This document shows, one piece after another, positions 63,594 to 64,000 of a stretch of 64,000 bases of DNA; the stretch's first letter is position 1; each line of letters starts with the position of its first letter. Under the pieces are notes generated by a model. That model saw only the letters and a list, made by a program, of their open reading frames with translations, was not told where the DNA came from and did not search any database. The stretch spans positions 9,734,001-9,798,000 of the forward strand of contig NZ_CP107869.1 of NCBI RefSeq assembly GCF_036013645.1, written 5' to 3'. The position numbers and the translations under genes were made by a program. Source of the stretch: Streptomyces sp. NBC_00490. GTDB lineage: Bacteria; Actinomycetota; Actinomycetes; Streptomycetales; Streptomycetaceae.

Positions 63594-64000
63594 TGCCTTG
63601 TGCCACCAAGGCGGCTCCGGCGGCAGTGGTGCTGAAACTTGCCGAGCCGGCGCGAGCGCGTCTGCGGCAGGCGCTGCGGGCGAAGAACGTCCCCGCGGCG
63701 GCCGACGGTCCGGTCAACTCCGCGATCGCACGTGAGCCGAAGGCCAGCGTCACCACGGTGCGCAGGTGGTGGGGCCGCTTCGTCTCCGGTGGCCGGCCAC
63801 TCTCCACGACGCGAAACGGTTGGGCGGGCCTCGTACCTATGGGCCCCAGGTGGGCGTCCGCGTGGGGACCGCAGCCACCGGCGCGCCCGCGCATCCCTGA
63901 GTCGCCCAGGTCCCATCGCAGGATCGCCGCGCAGGTGGCGGGGACAGCCTTCGCCGCGATCTCGATGTCCCGCGTCAACACCGCGACGACCTGGCGCCGA
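63594..64000 (+). pseudogene. Degraded IS630-family transposase (continues past window)
   Basis: From ATG 63594 the frame reads APAAVVLKLAEPARARLRQAL, VNSAIAREPKASVTTVRRWW and GRFVSGGRP, the N-terminal HTH of IS630 transposases (family form QALRARIVLAAADGxSNxxIAREL). The middle block (RTYGPQVGVRVGTAATGAP) is in another frame, then the original frame resumes with ESPRSHRRIAAQVAGTAFAA. At least two frameshifts make it non-functional. Confidence 0.7.

Overview
The window is very GC-rich, has long spurious antisense reading frames, and carries families typical of actinomycetes: DUF5707, DUF6461, CBM13 (ricin-type) xylan hydrolases, DIP1984, many divergent regulator/enzyme pairs and a CspA-like protein. 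It reads as a Streptomyces chromosome, most likely accessory or arm DNA, because functional cassettes are interspersed with gene remnants (DoxX, DEAD helicase, AraC, GntR, an F420-type reductase, a glycosidase tail, and IS256-, ISL3- and IS630-like transposases). No tRNA, rRNA or CRISPR array was found.

Layout. 1-4.2 kb: a broken DoxX gene, a polytopic membrane protein, a cold-shock gene with structured leader and terminator, the apparent 5' stub of a DEAD-box helicase, a CBS protein and a small conserved protein. 4.5-5.25 kb: an orphan copy of a long non-coding leader whose sister copy lies at 36.3-37.0 kb in front of a MerR-like gene. 5.3-7.4 kb: glutamate decarboxylase and a DUF1330 gene with twin palindromic operators. 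7.5-12.7 kb: a secreted xylan-degradation locus (CE1-like esterase and GH10 xylanase divergent from a GH62 arabinofuranosidase, all with CBM13, with shared palindromes between them). 12.7-16.3 kb: LysR, PrpF-type isomerase and MatC-type carrier. 16.5-19.7 kb: MFS exporter, esterase, Nudix hydrolase. 20.4-22.7 kb: an unusual operon (small membrane protein, XRE-HTH/sigma-like fusion, unknown protein). 22.8-28.9 kb: SDR/TetR pair, membrane protein, GNAT, unknowns and relic DNA. 29.1-31.7 kb: an isoprenoid operon (unknown protein, polyprenyl synthase, MpaB/DUF2236 oxygenase).

32-42.6 kb: membrane protein, secreted beta-propeller, VOC protein translationally coupled to an ArsR-arsenate-reductase fusion with its own operator, leader copy B with MerR-like gene, hemolysin III, SMI1-like protein, beta-lactamase-fold hydrolase, a nucleotidyltransferase. 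42.6-48 kb: three aldo/keto reductases and a zinc alcohol dehydrogenase, one set divergent from an XRE regulator. 48.4-52 kb: acyl desaturase with dedicated ferredoxin-reductase, divergent from a PucR-type regulator. 52.3-53.5 kb: degenerate thioredoxin and DUF5707 protein. 54.2-56.5 kb: metal-resistance cassette (CadD, MerR regulator, small CC-containing transporter, YnfA) driven by a MerR-type dyad. 56.5-64 kb: transposase remnants, small redox/VOC enzymes, DUF6461, flavin reductase, SnoaL-like and HEAT-like proteins, an HxlR/NmrA divergent pair, and a frameshifted IS630 transposase at the edge.

The most promising unexplained items are the duplicated roughly 700-nt leader RNA element, the XRE-sigma fusion operon, and the prenyl-synthase/MpaB oxygenase operon. 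Family calls come from reading motifs by eye; no database search was possible.
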